DNA of 64,000 nucleotides from JAITMY01 sp031553765 (GCA_031553765.1 JAVBKY010000003.1:682001-746000); one strand, 5' to 3'. Shown: positions 27,941 to 36,137, numbered from the stretch's first letter. The notes: generated by a model from the sequence alone, not told the origin. Translations and numbers: made by a program.

Positions 27941-28288
27941 CACCTCTTTCCACTTTTCCTCCTTAAATCCCAACAGCACAAAATTCTTACCCACCACCAA
28001 CGGACGTTTTACCATCATGCCGTTGGTGGCAAGAATTTTCAGCAGTTCCGCCTCTGGTAGCGTTTTTACTTTTTCGCTCATATTCTGTTCGCGGTACAGC
28101 ATGCCCGAGGTGTTGAAGAACTTACTCATGGGCAAGCCGCTTTGCTTTATCCACTCTTGAAGTTCGACTACGGTAGGACGTTGCTCGGTAATGGAGCGTA
28201 GTGTGAACTCAATGCCGTTTTCCTCCATCCACTTTTTTGCCTTTTGGCAGGTGGAGCATCGCTCGTAACAAAGAAAAAGAGGTTTCAT
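27929..28288 (-). CDS. ArsC/Spx-family thioredoxin-fold protein
   Basis: A 119-aa protein of the ArsC/Spx/YffB family. The CSTC motif (residues 11-14, in CYERCSTCQKAKKW) and the C-terminal pattern MVKRPLVVGKNFVLLGFKEE are characteristic. Members include glutaredoxin-dependent arsenate reductases and Spx regulators; no arsenic genes are nearby, so the activity is not determined. I start at the Met at 28288. It is convergent with the MG2-like gene (12-bp overlap) and divergent from crcB. Confidence 0.85.
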   Translation of the reverse strand: MKPLFLCYERCSTCQKAKKWMEENGIEFTLRSITEQRPTVVELQEWIKQSGLPMSKFFNTSGMLYREQNMSEKVKTLPEAELLKILATNGMMVKRPLVVGKNFVLLGFKEEKWKEVLLG

Positions 28289-28347
28289 AAACAAAACAAA
28301 TTACAAAGTAGGAAACACAAATCTACAGATTTAGTGCGAGTAATTTA

Positions 28348-28355
28348 TACCTTTG
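28348..28355 (+). promoter_or_regulatory. -7 element for crcB
   Basis: TACCTTTG; the expected transcript start near 28361 leaves a leader of under 20 nt before the chosen TTG start, and no fluoride riboswitch can fit. Confidence 0.55.
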
Positions 28356-28378
28356 CACCTCATGCAACAATAAAAAAC

Positions 28379-28753
28379 TTGAAAAGCGTTCTATTCATAT
28401 TTCTTGGCGGCGGATTAGGTAGCGTAGCGCGCTTTTACCTCACGCGCTTTATTAACCTTTTTCATCAGCATCACTTTCCGTTCGGCACACTTGTGGTGAA
28501 CATAGTCGCATGTCTGTTGCTTGGATTTCTGGTTGGCCTTGCCGACAGCCGCATGGGGCTATCCACCTCAGCGCGCATGTTTTGGGTGGTAGGATTTTGT
28601 GGAGGCTTCAGCACCTTCTCCACCTTTAGCGGCGAAACACTTAACCTTTTTCAAGGCGGGTATAGCGCAGCCATGCTGGCTTACGTTTTGCTAAGCGTGC
28701 TAATGTGTGTATCTGCCACCTTTCTGGGAATTTTAGTAGCGGAAAAAATTTAA
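28379..28753 (+). CDS. crcB: fluoride efflux channel CrcB/Fluc
   Basis: A 124-aa four-helix inner-membrane protein that exports fluoride as a dual-topology dimer. The family motifs are present: GGGLGSVARFYLTRF, FGTLVVNIVACLLLGF (with the conserved Asn) and GFCGGFSTFSTFSGE containing the fluoride-path Phe/Ser box. I choose the TTG at 28379 because the -7 element at 28348-28355 would place the transcript start downstream of any longer N-terminal extension, and the resulting length matches CrcB. Single gene. Confidence 0.92.
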   Translation: MKSVLFIFLGGGLGSVARFYLTRFINLFHQHHFPFGTLVVNIVACLLLGFLVGLADSRMGLSTSARMFWVVGFCGGFSTFSTFSGETLNLFQGGYSAAMLAYVLLSVLMCVSATFLGILVAEKI

Positions 28754-28837
28754 GGTTACACCTTCGCCATAATCATTAATGGTGATAACATGACCAAAAA
28801 GAGCCGCAAACTCCATATCAATACCAACAATATGTGA

Positions 28838-28868
28838 TTGCGCTGTTTTTTGCGTAAGCCTACCTTTG
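28838..28868 (+). promoter_or_regulatory. promoter of the iron/siderophore-type operon
   Basis: TTG (28838-28840), 20-nt spacer, TACCTTTG (28861-28868): full consensus match, 31 bp before the receptor start. Confidence 0.75.
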
Positions 28869-28899
28869 CAGCCTACAATTTTAGGAGCAGCAGAAGTAC

Positions 28900-31104
28900 A
28901 TGAGCAGAGCAGTTTTTAAGGCTATATTTTGGTTTTTTGGCTTTATACTAATTCCCACCCTTTTACAATCACAAAATATCGTAGGTCAACTCCCCGCAAA
29001 GCAAAGCTTGGAGGAGGATATTGATGCAACGTCACAGTATGACTCCATAAGTGAGGTAGTGGTAGTAGGCAAAAGTGCAACGCGCCGCGCACAAGAGCAG
29101 GCCTACGCCATATCCGCTATTGACGCCAAAAAATCATACAACGTCACAGGAAACTTAGATGCCTTAGTCAATCGCCTGTCGGGAGTGCGCATTCGCGAGG
29201 CCGGAGGCGTTGGCTCCGACTACAGCTTTTCGCTCAACGGTTTTTCAGGTCGTCAGGTTAAATTCTTTCTCGATGGCCTTCCCATGGACAACTTCGGCAC
29301 CTCGTTTGGCCTCAACAGCATGTCATCGAGTATGGTGGAGAGGGTAGAAGTGTACAAGGGCGTGCTGCCTGTAAACCTTGGTGCCGACGCGCTGGGTGGC
29401 GCTGTGAATATTGTTACCCGTAAGGATGCTAACTATCTTGACGCATCCTACTCCTTTGGCTCCTTCAACACCCACCGGGCCACAGCCAATGGCGCCTACA
29501 CCAATCTCACATCGGGTTTTACCGTAAGGGTCAACCTGTTTTACAACTACTCCGATAACAGCTACCGCGTATTTGTGCCGGTGGTTGATCTTTCCACCAA
29601 CAAGAAAAGCGCACCTCAATGGGTTAACCGCTTTCACGACCAATACCAATCGCTGGGGTCAAAATTCGAAATAGGCGTAACTAACAAACCCTTTGCCGAC
29701 TACCTTTTGGCGGGAGTAATACTTTCCGGTGATGCACGCGATATTCAAAACGGGGTAACCATGGAAACCGTATTTGGTGCTAAAACTGCTGAAAGCTCCT
29801 CGTTAATTCCCTCCATACGCTACAAGAAAAGCAACCTACTGGTAGATGGGCTAACCCTTACGCTTTACGGGGCATTCAATAGGCAAAACTATCGCTACAC
29901 CGATACCACAGCTCGCACCTACAACTGGTTGGGAGAGTGGGTTGACAAAGGCTCGGGGGGTGAAACTTCGCGCTCACGACTCAAAAATACCAACGATGAA
30001 TGGCTTGCCAATGCTTGCCTGGAGTACACGTTCAATGAGCACCACTCCGCAACGCTTAACTATGTGCTATCCGACATGAGTCGCGAAACTTTTGATACCG
30101 AAGATCCCGAAAACGTGGCAAACAAAATTCCGCAAAGCTTGCTTAAACAGGTCGTCGGCCTTGGGTGGATGGTGAAGTACAAGCGTTGGAACGCCACGCT
30201 TTTTGGCAAGCTGTATAATATGACGGGTACCTCCTACGAAACGGTAGATCAATTTACGATTAACGAGCGCCTGGAGAAGGTTGATGCTACGTACAACAAC
30301 GTTGGCTATGGAGCCGCATTTACCTACTTCATACTGCAAAAGTTGCAGGCAAAGCTATCGTATGAGCACACCTACCGCCTGCCCGAAGCCATTGAAATGT
30401 TTGGCGATGGCCTATTCAACGTACGCAACCCGCAGCTGAAACCAGAGAATAGCGACAACTATAACCTTGGCATTACCTACGAACAGCCCTTTCTGTCATC
30501 ACACACGGTGGCGCTGGAGGCCAACCTGCTTTACCGTGACTCGCGCGACTATATACAAAAAGAGTTGCAGGATCCCAGCACCCAATATGTCAATCTGGGT
30601 AAGGTAAAAACATGGGGCGTAGAAGGTGGTTTGAAATACGCTTGGCGCGACGTTATTACTGCCGCAGTAAGTGCAACCTACCAAAATATTACCGACAACG
30701 CCCCTACCATAACCACCACGGGTTATGTAGGAGCAGGAACCAAAACCAATCCCACCTATGGCGATAGGCTACCCAACATTCCCTACCTTTTTGGCAACGC
30801 CGATTTTGGCCTAAAATTTAAAGATGTACTGCTGAAGGAAACCTCACTCACCTTGGGTTACATGCTTAATTACGTTCATCAGTACTACTTGTCGTGGCCC
30901 AGCATGGGAAGCAAAAGCACAAAAAGCACTATTCCCGAGCAGCTGTCGCACAGCGTGTCCTTGGGCTACTCACTCCAAAACGGACGCTACAACATTACCG
31001 CAGAGTGCATCAATATTACCGATGAGAAGTTGTACGATAACTACATGCTACAAAAGCCCGGGAGAGCCTTTTTTATAAAATTTCGCTACTTCCTTGGGCG
31101 ATAA
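28900..31104 (+). CDS. TonB-dependent receptor, XusA-like
   Basis: A 734-aa outer-membrane transporter. Signal peptide (residues 1-25), TonB-box-like region SISEVVVVGKSATRR, plug (LVNRLSGVRIREAGGVG; FLDGLPMDNFG; VEVYKGVLPVNLGADALGG), then a 22-strand type barrel ending in FFIKFRYFLGR. It lacks the carboxypeptidase-regulatory-like N-terminal domain common in polysaccharide receptors, which together with the DUF4374 lipoprotein and PepSY protein downstream points to iron or haem/siderophore uptake. The same three-gene layout is known as the xenosiderophore system XusABC in Bacteroides; the actual ligand here is not known. 36 bp separate it from the next gene. Confidence 0.88.
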   Translation: MSRAVFKAIFWFFGFILIPTLLQSQNIVGQLPAKQSLEEDIDATSQYDSISEVVVVGKSATRRAQEQAYAISAIDAKKSYNVTGNLDALVNRLSGVRIREAGGVGSDYSFSLNGFSGRQVKFFLDGLPMDNFGTSFGLNSMSSSMVERVEVYKGVLPVNLGADALGGAVNIVTRKDANYLDASYSFGSFNTHRATANGAYTNLTSGFTVRVNLFYNYSDNSYRVFVPVVDLSTNKKSAPQWVNRFHDQYQSLGSKFEIGVTNKPFADYLLAGVILSGDARDIQNGVTMETVFGAKTAESSSLIPSIRYKKSNLLVDGLTLTLYGAFNRQNYRYTDTTARTYNWLGEWVDKGSGGETSRSRLKNTNDEWLANACLEYTFNEHHSATLNYVLSDMSRETFDTEDPENVANKIPQSLLKQVVGLGWMVKYKRWNATLFGKLYNMTGTSYETVDQFTINERLEKVDATYNNVGYGAAFTYFILQKLQAKLSYEHTYRLPEAIEMFGDGLFNVRNPQLKPENSDNYNLGITYEQPFLSSHTVALEANLLYRDSRDYIQKELQDPSTQYVNLGKVKTWGVEGGLKYAWRDVITAAVSATYQNITDNAPTITTTGYVGAGTKTNPTYGDRLPNIPYLFGNADFGLKFKDVLLKETSLTLGYMLNYVHQYYLSWPSMGSKSTKSTIPEQLSHSVSLGYSLQNGRYNITAECINITDEKLYDNYMLQKPGRAFFIKFRYFLGR

Positions 31105-31140
31105 ATCCTGATTTTTTACAAATAAATAAAAACAAAAAAG

Positions 31141-32382
31141 ATGAAAACAGTAAAGTATTTTGCAAAAGCGCTTCTTATGGGAGCCCTAATAGTGAATCTT
31201 GCCTCATGCGACAAGGATGATAATGGAGATTTATCGCCCGATGTGGTGGACAAAGGAAAATATGTGCTGGCCTTGGGCGTTACCGCCGGCAACAACGTTA
31301 CCACCTACTACGTGGTAACCACCTCCAATCTCGAAAGCGGAATCATTTCAGCGCACAACAACGGTATTGAGCAAACCGGTTATCGCGATTTTCAGCAGGG
31401 AGCACAAACCATTTTCAGCATAGGCGGCTTAGGCATATCAGATGTTAACGCCATTACGCGTAACGCTGATAGCGTTTTACAAGTACGGGGCGACTTCGTA
31501 TTTGATAACGCGCTTGGCGCCTTTGAGCAGGCCGATGCCACAACTATGTTGGGAGTAGAAATGCCAAAAAGCCCGCAGGAGGGGAACACCTTCAAGTTAC
31601 ACCTTGTAGATATTGCCAGCGCGGCCATTACCAAAACACAAAGTCGTCCGGTAGCAGAGCTGATTAGCATCGACTCTATTTGGCCCAGCGTTACAGGCTT
31701 GCGTATTCATGGCGATAAAGCGTACCTAACCTACTACATCACCAACCCCGTTACCTACCAAACCGCCTACACCGATACCACCTACGTTGCCGTGTATTCA
31801 TACCCCGATTTGAATTTCGTTAAGCTCATGAAGGATACCCGCATGGGTCCTGCCGGCTCATGGAACGCCTTTAACGGTATTGTGAAAAATGAGCAAGGCG
31901 ATATGTATCTCATGTCCAACTCTGCTATGTCCAACGGTTATACACAAAGCACCAAAAATGCGGCATTTACTCGTATTCCGGCAGGCACAACTAATTTCGA
32001 CAGCTACTACTTTGATTTTGAAACTGCATCAGGCGGATTAAAACCATCACACATTCAGTACATCGGCAATGGCTTGGCCTTTGTTGAGGTAAGTACGGTA
32101 AACCCTCAAACGCTTGCCAACCAGTGGCAGGATAAAAACCTGAAATCATGCATTGTGGATTTGTACAATCAAACCATTACCGACATCACGGGCATACCCG
32201 TTCACGATGGTAACGGTGGTCGTCGTTTTACCGCCATTGTTGAAGATGGCTACATTTACTACCCCATTTCTATAGGAGATGGTCAGTTTATGTATAAAAT
32301 CGATATTGCCGCAAAATCGGCGGTACGCGGAGCAGAAGTTTCCTCTTCATTCGTAGGAGGTAGCTTCATGCTGAACTACTAA
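31141..32382 (+). CDS. DUF4374 surface lipoprotein, XusB-like
   Basis: A 413-aa lipoprotein with lipobox VNLASC (Cys at residue 23) and acidic residues just after it (DKDDNGD), the usual Bacteroidetes surface-export signal. The mature part is a beta-propeller-type chain (GKYVLALGVTAGNNVTTYYV; GNGLAFVEVST; DGNGGRRFTAIVEDGYIYYP) characteristic of DUF4374. In Bacteroides the homologous XusB binds siderophores at the surface and hands them to the receptor. Middle gene of the operon, 8 bp before the PepSY gene. Ligand binding here is inference from family and operon. Confidence 0.85.
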   Translation: MKTVKYFAKALLMGALIVNLASCDKDDNGDLSPDVVDKGKYVLALGVTAGNNVTTYYVVTTSNLESGIISAHNNGIEQTGYRDFQQGAQTIFSIGGLGISDVNAITRNADSVLQVRGDFVFDNALGAFEQADATTMLGVEMPKSPQEGNTFKLHLVDIASAAITKTQSRPVAELISIDSIWPSVTGLRIHGDKAYLTYYITNPVTYQTAYTDTTYVAVYSYPDLNFVKLMKDTRMGPAGSWNAFNGIVKNEQGDMYLMSNSAMSNGYTQSTKNAAFTRIPAGTTNFDSYYFDFETASGGLKPSHIQYIGNGLAFVEVSTVNPQTLANQWQDKNLKSCIVDLYNQTITDITGIPVHDGNGGRRFTAIVEDGYIYYPISIGDGQFMYKIDIAAKSAVRGAEVSSSFVGGSFMLNY

Positions 32383-32390
32383 TTTTTGCG

Positions 32391-33524
32391 ATGAAAAAAA
32401 TCACTCTGAGAAGCATGAGCAAAGCCCTACACCTTTGGTTAGGGCTTTTGTCGGGTATAGTGGTATTCATCGTCTGCATCACCGGGTGCCTGTACGCCTT
32501 CAAAGACCAAATTCGAGACTTTGCCCAACCATGGAAATTTGTTGAGCCGCAGGAACTCCCCGCGCTGCTACCCTCGCAGCTTATTGCTGTGGCCGATAGT
32601 GCAGCAGGTGGCAAGCAGGCAGCATTTGCCATTACGTACGGTGAGTCAACGGATGCTGTTACGGTCGACTACTTTTATACAACAGGTGGCTCGTGTACTG
32701 TCTTTCTCAATCCGTATAGCGCAGAGTTCGTTAAAGTACTCCGGCGAGAGCCCCTGGAGTTTGACTTTTTTGCATTTGTACTTAAGGGGCATCGCACCTT
32801 GTGGCTTCCACGCCATATTGCTAAGCCTATTGTAGGCTATGGCGTATTGGTCTTTGCCATCACGCTCATCATGGGTGCTATACTGTGGTGGCCTAAGCGG
32901 TGGACACGCGGGGCTGTTAAACAACGTCTTACCATTAAGCGGAGCGCATCCCTTGCGCGGCTCAACTTCGACCTACATAACGTGCTAGGGGGGCTTGCCC
33001 TGCCGCTGCTGCTTGTACTATGTTTTACGGGATTAATTTGGGGGTTGAGCTGGTTTGGAAACATGGTGTACTCTGCAACCTCAGGTGGTAAGCAAGAGCA
33101 GCCGTATGTATTGCCAAAATCAGATAGCACCGCTGCGAGCAGGCTTGATAAGCCCGTTGACATCCTATACTATCACCTACGAAACGAAGAGCCCGAGGCA
33201 AAAACATTTTACTTCGCCTTACCACAAAAATCCGATGCCGTGATTCGCGTAAGCGTGGTGCACGAGCGCGGCTCCGTTTACAAAACCGACAACCTGTTTT
33301 TTGATCGCTACACATTGCAGCCCTTGCAGGGGCAAGGACCCTATGCGGGCAAGTACACAGAAGCCTCTGCTGCTGACAAGTTGCGTCGCATGAACCACGA
33401 TATTCACGATGGGCGCATACTCGGCTTATTTGGTAAAATTTTAATGTTTTTTGCCAGCCTCATTGGTGCCTCTCTACCCGTTACAGGAGTGATTATTTGG
33501 CTAAGAAAAAAGAAAAGGAGTTAG
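32391..33524 (+). CDS. PepSY-associated TM-helix protein, XusC-like
   Basis: A 377-aa inner-membrane protein with four helices (about 16-38, 145-168, 200-225, 348-370) flanking a periplasmic PepSY region. Conserved histidines that may coordinate haem are visible in KALHLWLGL, FVLKGHRTLWLP, DLHNVLGG and NHDIHDGRILGLFG. Members of this family are linked to reductive release of iron from siderophores. Last gene of the operon; a strong terminator follows 10 bp upstream of the next convergent gene region. Redox activity is family-based inference. Confidence 0.85.
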   Translation: MKKITLRSMSKALHLWLGLLSGIVVFIVCITGCLYAFKDQIRDFAQPWKFVEPQELPALLPSQLIAVADSAAGGKQAAFAITYGESTDAVTVDYFYTTGGSCTVFLNPYSAEFVKVLRREPLEFDFFAFVLKGHRTLWLPRHIAKPIVGYGVLVFAITLIMGAILWWPKRWTRGAVKQRLTIKRSASLARLNFDLHNVLGGLALPLLLVLCFTGLIWGLSWFGNMVYSATSGGKQEQPYVLPKSDSTAASRLDKPVDILYYHLRNEEPEAKTFYFALPQKSDAVIRVSVVHERGSVYKTDNLFFDRYTLQPLQGQGPYAGKYTEASAADKLRRMNHDIHDGRILGLFGKILMFFASLIGASLPVTGVIIWLRKKKRS

Positions 33525-33549
33525 CGCTTATCTAACTCCTTTCTCATTT
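33514..33549 (+). terminator. terminator of the siderophore-type operon
   Basis: Perfect 11-bp stem AAAGGAGTTAG / CTAACTCCTTT, 7-nt loop, then a T-rich tail. It overlaps the last codons of the PepSY gene. Confidence 0.85.
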
Positions 33550-33566
33550 TTCTCAACAGATGCCCA

Positions 33567-33923
33567 CTATAGCATTCCTTTCAACTCCTTTGCCATTTTC
33601 TGCATATCATCAGAGCAGCACTGCATGACCTCAAGCTGCGTTTGTCCCGCGGCGGTGAGTTGAAAGTACATTTGCCGCTTATCCTCCTTGCCCAACGCGC
33701 GCTTTACCAGCCCCTTTTTCTCTACCGAGGCAATTACCTTCGACACGTTGGAGCAACTCAACCCCAGCAATTCGGCCATTTGCCCCGAGGTGTGCGCCTC
33801 ACCCTGCGATAGCGAGCAAAGCAGCATTCCCTCGTTGAGGCATAGGCCATGCTTTTCCTGAAATTGCTTTTCAAACTCGGCAATCGCACGGTACACATCG
33901 CGTATTTTGCAAAGCGACTCCAT
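33567..33923 (-). CDS. MarR-family transcriptional regulator
   Basis: A 118-aa winged-helix regulator from the ATG at 33923 (MESLCKIRDVY), 5 bp after the ferredoxin stop. Recognition part: HTSGQMAELLGLSCSNVSKV, wing KRALGKEDKRQMYFQLTAAG, then a short dimer helix. Two cysteines lie in MQCCSDDM and one in MESLC, so a thiol-based redox sensor is possible. Third gene after thioredoxin and ferredoxin; the symmetric operator over their promoter makes autoregulation of this redox operon the natural reading. Confidence 0.88.
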   Translation of the reverse strand: MESLCKIRDVYRAIAEFEKQFQEKHGLCLNEGMLLCSLSQGEAHTSGQMAELLGLSCSNVSKVIASVEKKGLVKRALGKEDKRQMYFQLTAAGQTQLEVMQCCSDDMQKMAKELKGML

Positions 33924-33928
33924 TCGTT

Positions 33929-34114
33929 TTACTCTTGCTTGTAAACGGCTTGCATGCCGCAGTAGTTCACGCATGCCTCGCACTCAATGCACTTGTCGGC
34001 ATCAATTACGGGTAGCCCAATGCCATCTTGCGTAATAGCTTCCACGGGGCAAATGCTCAGCATGGGGCATTTGTGGTTTTGTGGACACTTATTTTTATCA
34101 ATCGTGAGCGCCAT
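33929..34114 (-). CDS. small ferredoxin with one regular and one irregular Fe-S site
   Basis: A 61-aa ferredoxin-like protein. The second motif CIECEACVNYC (C42, C45, C48, C52) is a standard [4Fe-4S] pattern. The first half has C10, C16 and C22-P with five-residue spacings, so it lacks one cysteine compared with 2[4Fe-4S] ferredoxins; His14 sits between C10 and C16. It starts 1 bp after the thioredoxin stop region and precedes marR, so electron transfer linked to thiol redox control is plausible. Clusters cannot be proven from sequence. Confidence 0.85.
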   Translation of the reverse strand: MALTIDKNKCPQNHKCPMLSICPVEAITQDGIGLPVIDADKCIECEACVNYCGMQAVYKQE

Positions 34115-34115
34115 T

Positions 34116-34598
34116 TTACTCCTCCTTTTTCAGCAGCACCTTGTCAATAGCCTCCTTAAAGGAAGACTTAGGCATAGCGCCCTGCACCAGCTGCGGTTGT
34201 CCCTCCATAGGTACAAATAGCAGGGTAGGAATGGAGCGAATACCGAATGCGGCTGCCAACTCCTGCTCCTTTTCCGTGTCTATCTTATAAATGTAAATCT
34301 GTCCCGCGTACTCCGCTGCCAACTCCTCCAGCACAGGTGCAATCATTTTGCACGGGCCGCACCACGAGGCGTAAAAATCAATAATGGCAGGCTTATCGCC
34401 AAGGTATTTCCACTCTTCGGGGTTACCCTCGTAGTCCACCACCTTTTGTAAAAATTCTGCTTTCGTTAAATGAATTGTCGACATAGCTTTGTTCTCCTTT
34501 TCTTTTGATTCCGTTGTTTGCTTACTGCGCGAAGTGCTGTTGCCGCAGGCCGTGGCCATTGCACCCGCCAGCATAATTAGTAGTAAACCCTTTTTCAT
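34116..34598 (-). CDS. lipoprotein thioredoxin
   Basis: 160 aa from the ATG at 34598 (MKKGLLLIMLAGAMATAC). The lipobox AMATAC anchors it to a membrane, and a Ser/Lys/Glu-rich linker (~residues 19-37) precedes a complete thioredoxin domain with active site YASWCGPCKMIAP and the cis-proline loop IRSIPTLLF. An internal Met (MSTIHLTKAEF) could give a cytosolic form. First gene of the operon with ferredoxin and marR; reductive role on the periplasmic side of a membrane is inference. Confidence 0.9.
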   Translation of the reverse strand: MKKGLLLIMLAGAMATACGNSTSRSKQTTESKEKENKAMSTIHLTKAEFLQKVVDYEGNPEEWKYLGDKPAIIDFYASWCGPCKMIAPVLEELAAEYAGQIYIYKIDTEKEQELAAAFGIRSIPTLLFVPMEGQPQLVQGAMPKSSFKEAIDKVLLKKEE

Positions 34599-34632
34599 TT
34601 TTAATGTATTAACAAATTTGCTTTTCACACTA

Positions 34633-34640
34633 CAAAGATA
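34633..34640 (-). promoter_or_regulatory. -7 element of the thioredoxin-ferredoxin-marR operon
   Basis: TATCTTTG on the minus strand, 35 bp before the start codon; the operator dyad at 34642-34666 covers the spacer and -33 region. Confidence 0.65.
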
Positions 34641-34641
34641 T

Positions 34642-34666
34642 AATTGTTTTCCATTGGAAAATAATT
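34642..34666. promoter_or_regulatory. candidate MarR operator (25-bp dyad)
   Basis: AATTGTTTTCC-ATT-GGAAAATAATT: inverted arms of 11 bp with one mismatch. It overlaps the promoter upstream of the -7 element, the textbook location for a repressor. Confidence 0.6.
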
Positions 34667-34747
34667 AAAAAGGAAAACATTTGCTAAAAAGTTTAAAAAG
34701 ACCAAGCATTTGTTTTGAGCAACCTTATTATTAATTTGGGAAGCAGG

Positions 34748-34975
34748 TGTGCCCCGCAGGGGCTAAATTTGAATAACCGCGGGTAAGCGAAGCGCAACCC
34801 GTGGTAAAAACTGGGCTTGAATCCTGCGCGCGGAGCAAGTTTTTCCCTAGAAATAAGTTTCTGCTCCGCGCGCCACATATGGCCCATGTACTTGCCGTAG
34901 GTTACGCTTCGCCCGCTTGCTACGCAAGGCGGACGGCTCACCTACGGTTATTCAAATTTAGCCCCTGCGGGGCAT
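34748..34975. repeat. palindromic intergenic repeat element
   Basis: A ~228-bp non-coding element with inverted ends: left GCCCCGCAGGGGCTAAATTT and GAATAACC; right GGTTATTC and AAATTTAGCCCCTGCGGGGC. An inner pair GCGCGCGGAGCA / TGCTCCGCGCGC makes a second hairpin. No coding content. The rest of 34667-35116 holds only the rubrerythrin terminator and AT-rich sequence. Confidence 0.8.
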
Positions 34976-35035
34976 TACCTAGTCCTAACATGGCCTTCAA
35001 ACCCACTTTCGGGTCATTGCTCTTTTCTACACAAA

Positions 35036-35068
35036 AACGCCGGCTGCTAAATCTTAGCAGCCGGCGTT
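35036..35068 (-). terminator. terminator of rubrerythrin
   Basis: Perfect 15-bp stem AACGCCGGCTGCTAA with a 3-nt loop; on the minus strand it is followed by a T tract. It lies 49 bp past the rubrerythrin stop. Confidence 0.88.
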
Positions 35069-35116
35069 GCCTATAAATCCAATTATGAATTATGTATTCC
35101 TAATTATGAATTGAGT

Positions 35117-35689
35117 TTACCAGTTTTTTGCCTGCAACTCAAAGTATGCCTGCGGATGCTTACATGCAGGACAGTTTTGCGGTGCCGAAGCGCCCTCGTG
35201 AATGTAGCCACAGTTGCGGCACTTCCAAAATACCTTACCATCCTTCTTGAATACCTCGTGCCCCTCAATATTCGATAGCAGCTTACGGTAACGAGCCTCG
35301 TGCTCCATTTCCACCTTTGCAATCATCTTAAATGATACGGCAATTTCCTTAAATCCTTCCTCCTCCGCAATCTTGGCGAAGTCTTGGTATAGAATATCCC
35401 ACTCCTCATGCTCCCCATCGGCGGACTCCAGCAAGTTTTCGGCAGTCGTACCAATTATGCCGGCAGGGTAGGTGGCGGTAATTTCTACAGGACCACCCTC
35501 AAGATACTTGAAAAACACCTTCGCATGTTCTTGCTCGTTGGCGGCCGTTTCCTCAAAAATAGCTGCTATTTGCTCATAACCCTCCTTCTTAGCCACCTTG
35601 GCAAAGTAGGTATAGCGCATGCGCGCCTGCGATTCCCCGGCAAAAGCCTTCAGCAGGTTTTGCTCCGTCTTAGTTCCCTTAATACTCAT
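35117..35689 (-). CDS. rbr: rubrerythrin
   Basis: 190 aa from the ATG at 35689 (MSIKGTKTEQNLL). The diiron ferritin-like domain has AFAGESQARMRYTYFA, EETAANEQEHAKVFFKYLEG and AKVEMEHEARYRKLL; the C-terminal rubredoxin-like domain has the two CxxC pairs CRNCGY and CPACKHPQAYF. Rubrerythrins reduce hydrogen peroxide in anaerobes, in keeping with an anaerobic host. Monocistronic with a full-consensus promoter and a strong terminator. Confidence 0.97.
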   Translation of the reverse strand: MSIKGTKTEQNLLKAFAGESQARMRYTYFAKVAKKEGYEQIAAIFEETAANEQEHAKVFFKYLEGGPVEITATYPAGIIGTTAENLLESADGEHEEWDILYQDFAKIAEEEGFKEIAVSFKMIAKVEMEHEARYRKLLSNIEGHEVFKKDGKVFWKCRNCGYIHEGASAPQNCPACKHPQAYFELQAKNW

Positions 35690-35728
35690 AGCATTTGTTT
35701 TTATCGTGTTCAAAATATTATATCCTTA

Positions 35729-35759
35729 CAAAAATAGGGGATGTTGGGGGGAAAAACAA
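35729..35759 (-). promoter_or_regulatory. promoter of rubrerythrin
   Basis: On the minus strand: TTG (35757-35759), 20-nt spacer, TATTTTTG (35729-35736). Full Bacteroidetes consensus. Confidence 0.75.
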
Positions 35760-35963
35760 GGGGTGAATCTGTAATCAGGGTTAAAGAATATAAGAGAGTT
35801 GTTTTACTCTCAGGAGATATCTCTACCCTTATTGATGCGTTTTTTAGGTCCACCTCTGTTAAAATTTCTTATTTTGATGCCTTGTAAACCCATCTCCAAA
35901 AATTTTCTGTTAATAACTTTAGTATAATTTAGCTCAAATATTTTCCGTTTGGGGAGAAAAAAG

Positions 35964-35987
35964 AGAGCTAAAAAGCTCGTTAGCTCT
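35964..35987 (+). promoter_or_regulatory. hairpin upstream of the ribosomal promoter
   Basis: AGAGCTAA (35964-35971) and TTAGCTCT (35980-35987) with an 8-nt loop; the right arm reaches the -33 box of the rpsL promoter. Could be a regulatory site; the rest of 35760-35963 is AT-rich and shows no gene. Confidence 0.4.
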
Positions 35988-36015
35988 TGTGGTTCCAAAA
36001 TTTTGACTACCTTTG
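35987..36015 (+). promoter_or_regulatory. promoter of the rpsL superoperon
   Basis: TTG (35987-35989), 18-nt spacer, TACCTTTG (36008-36015). The predicted start near 36021 leaves a ~115-nt leader before rpsL. Confidence 0.75.
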
Positions 36016-36137
36016 CAGCCCTGATTTTGTCAAATGTTCATAACTTTTTGGACGGGGAGAGCAAAGGAAGGGACCATCGATTTTTAGCGAATAAATTACA
36101 AATCAAATAGTTAAACGAAAACGTTTAGGTTAAAACA

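Noticed and set aside
28244..28378. 45-residue N-terminal extension of CrcB
   Set aside because: The predicted transcript begins inside it and the extension has no CrcB similarity.
28300..28380. Fluoride riboswitch before crcB
   Set aside because: The leader after the promoter is under 20 nt and shows no such fold.
35810..35998. 62-residue minus-strand frame before rpsL
   Set aside because: AT-rich, no family, overlaps the rpsL promoter; best read as non-coding.
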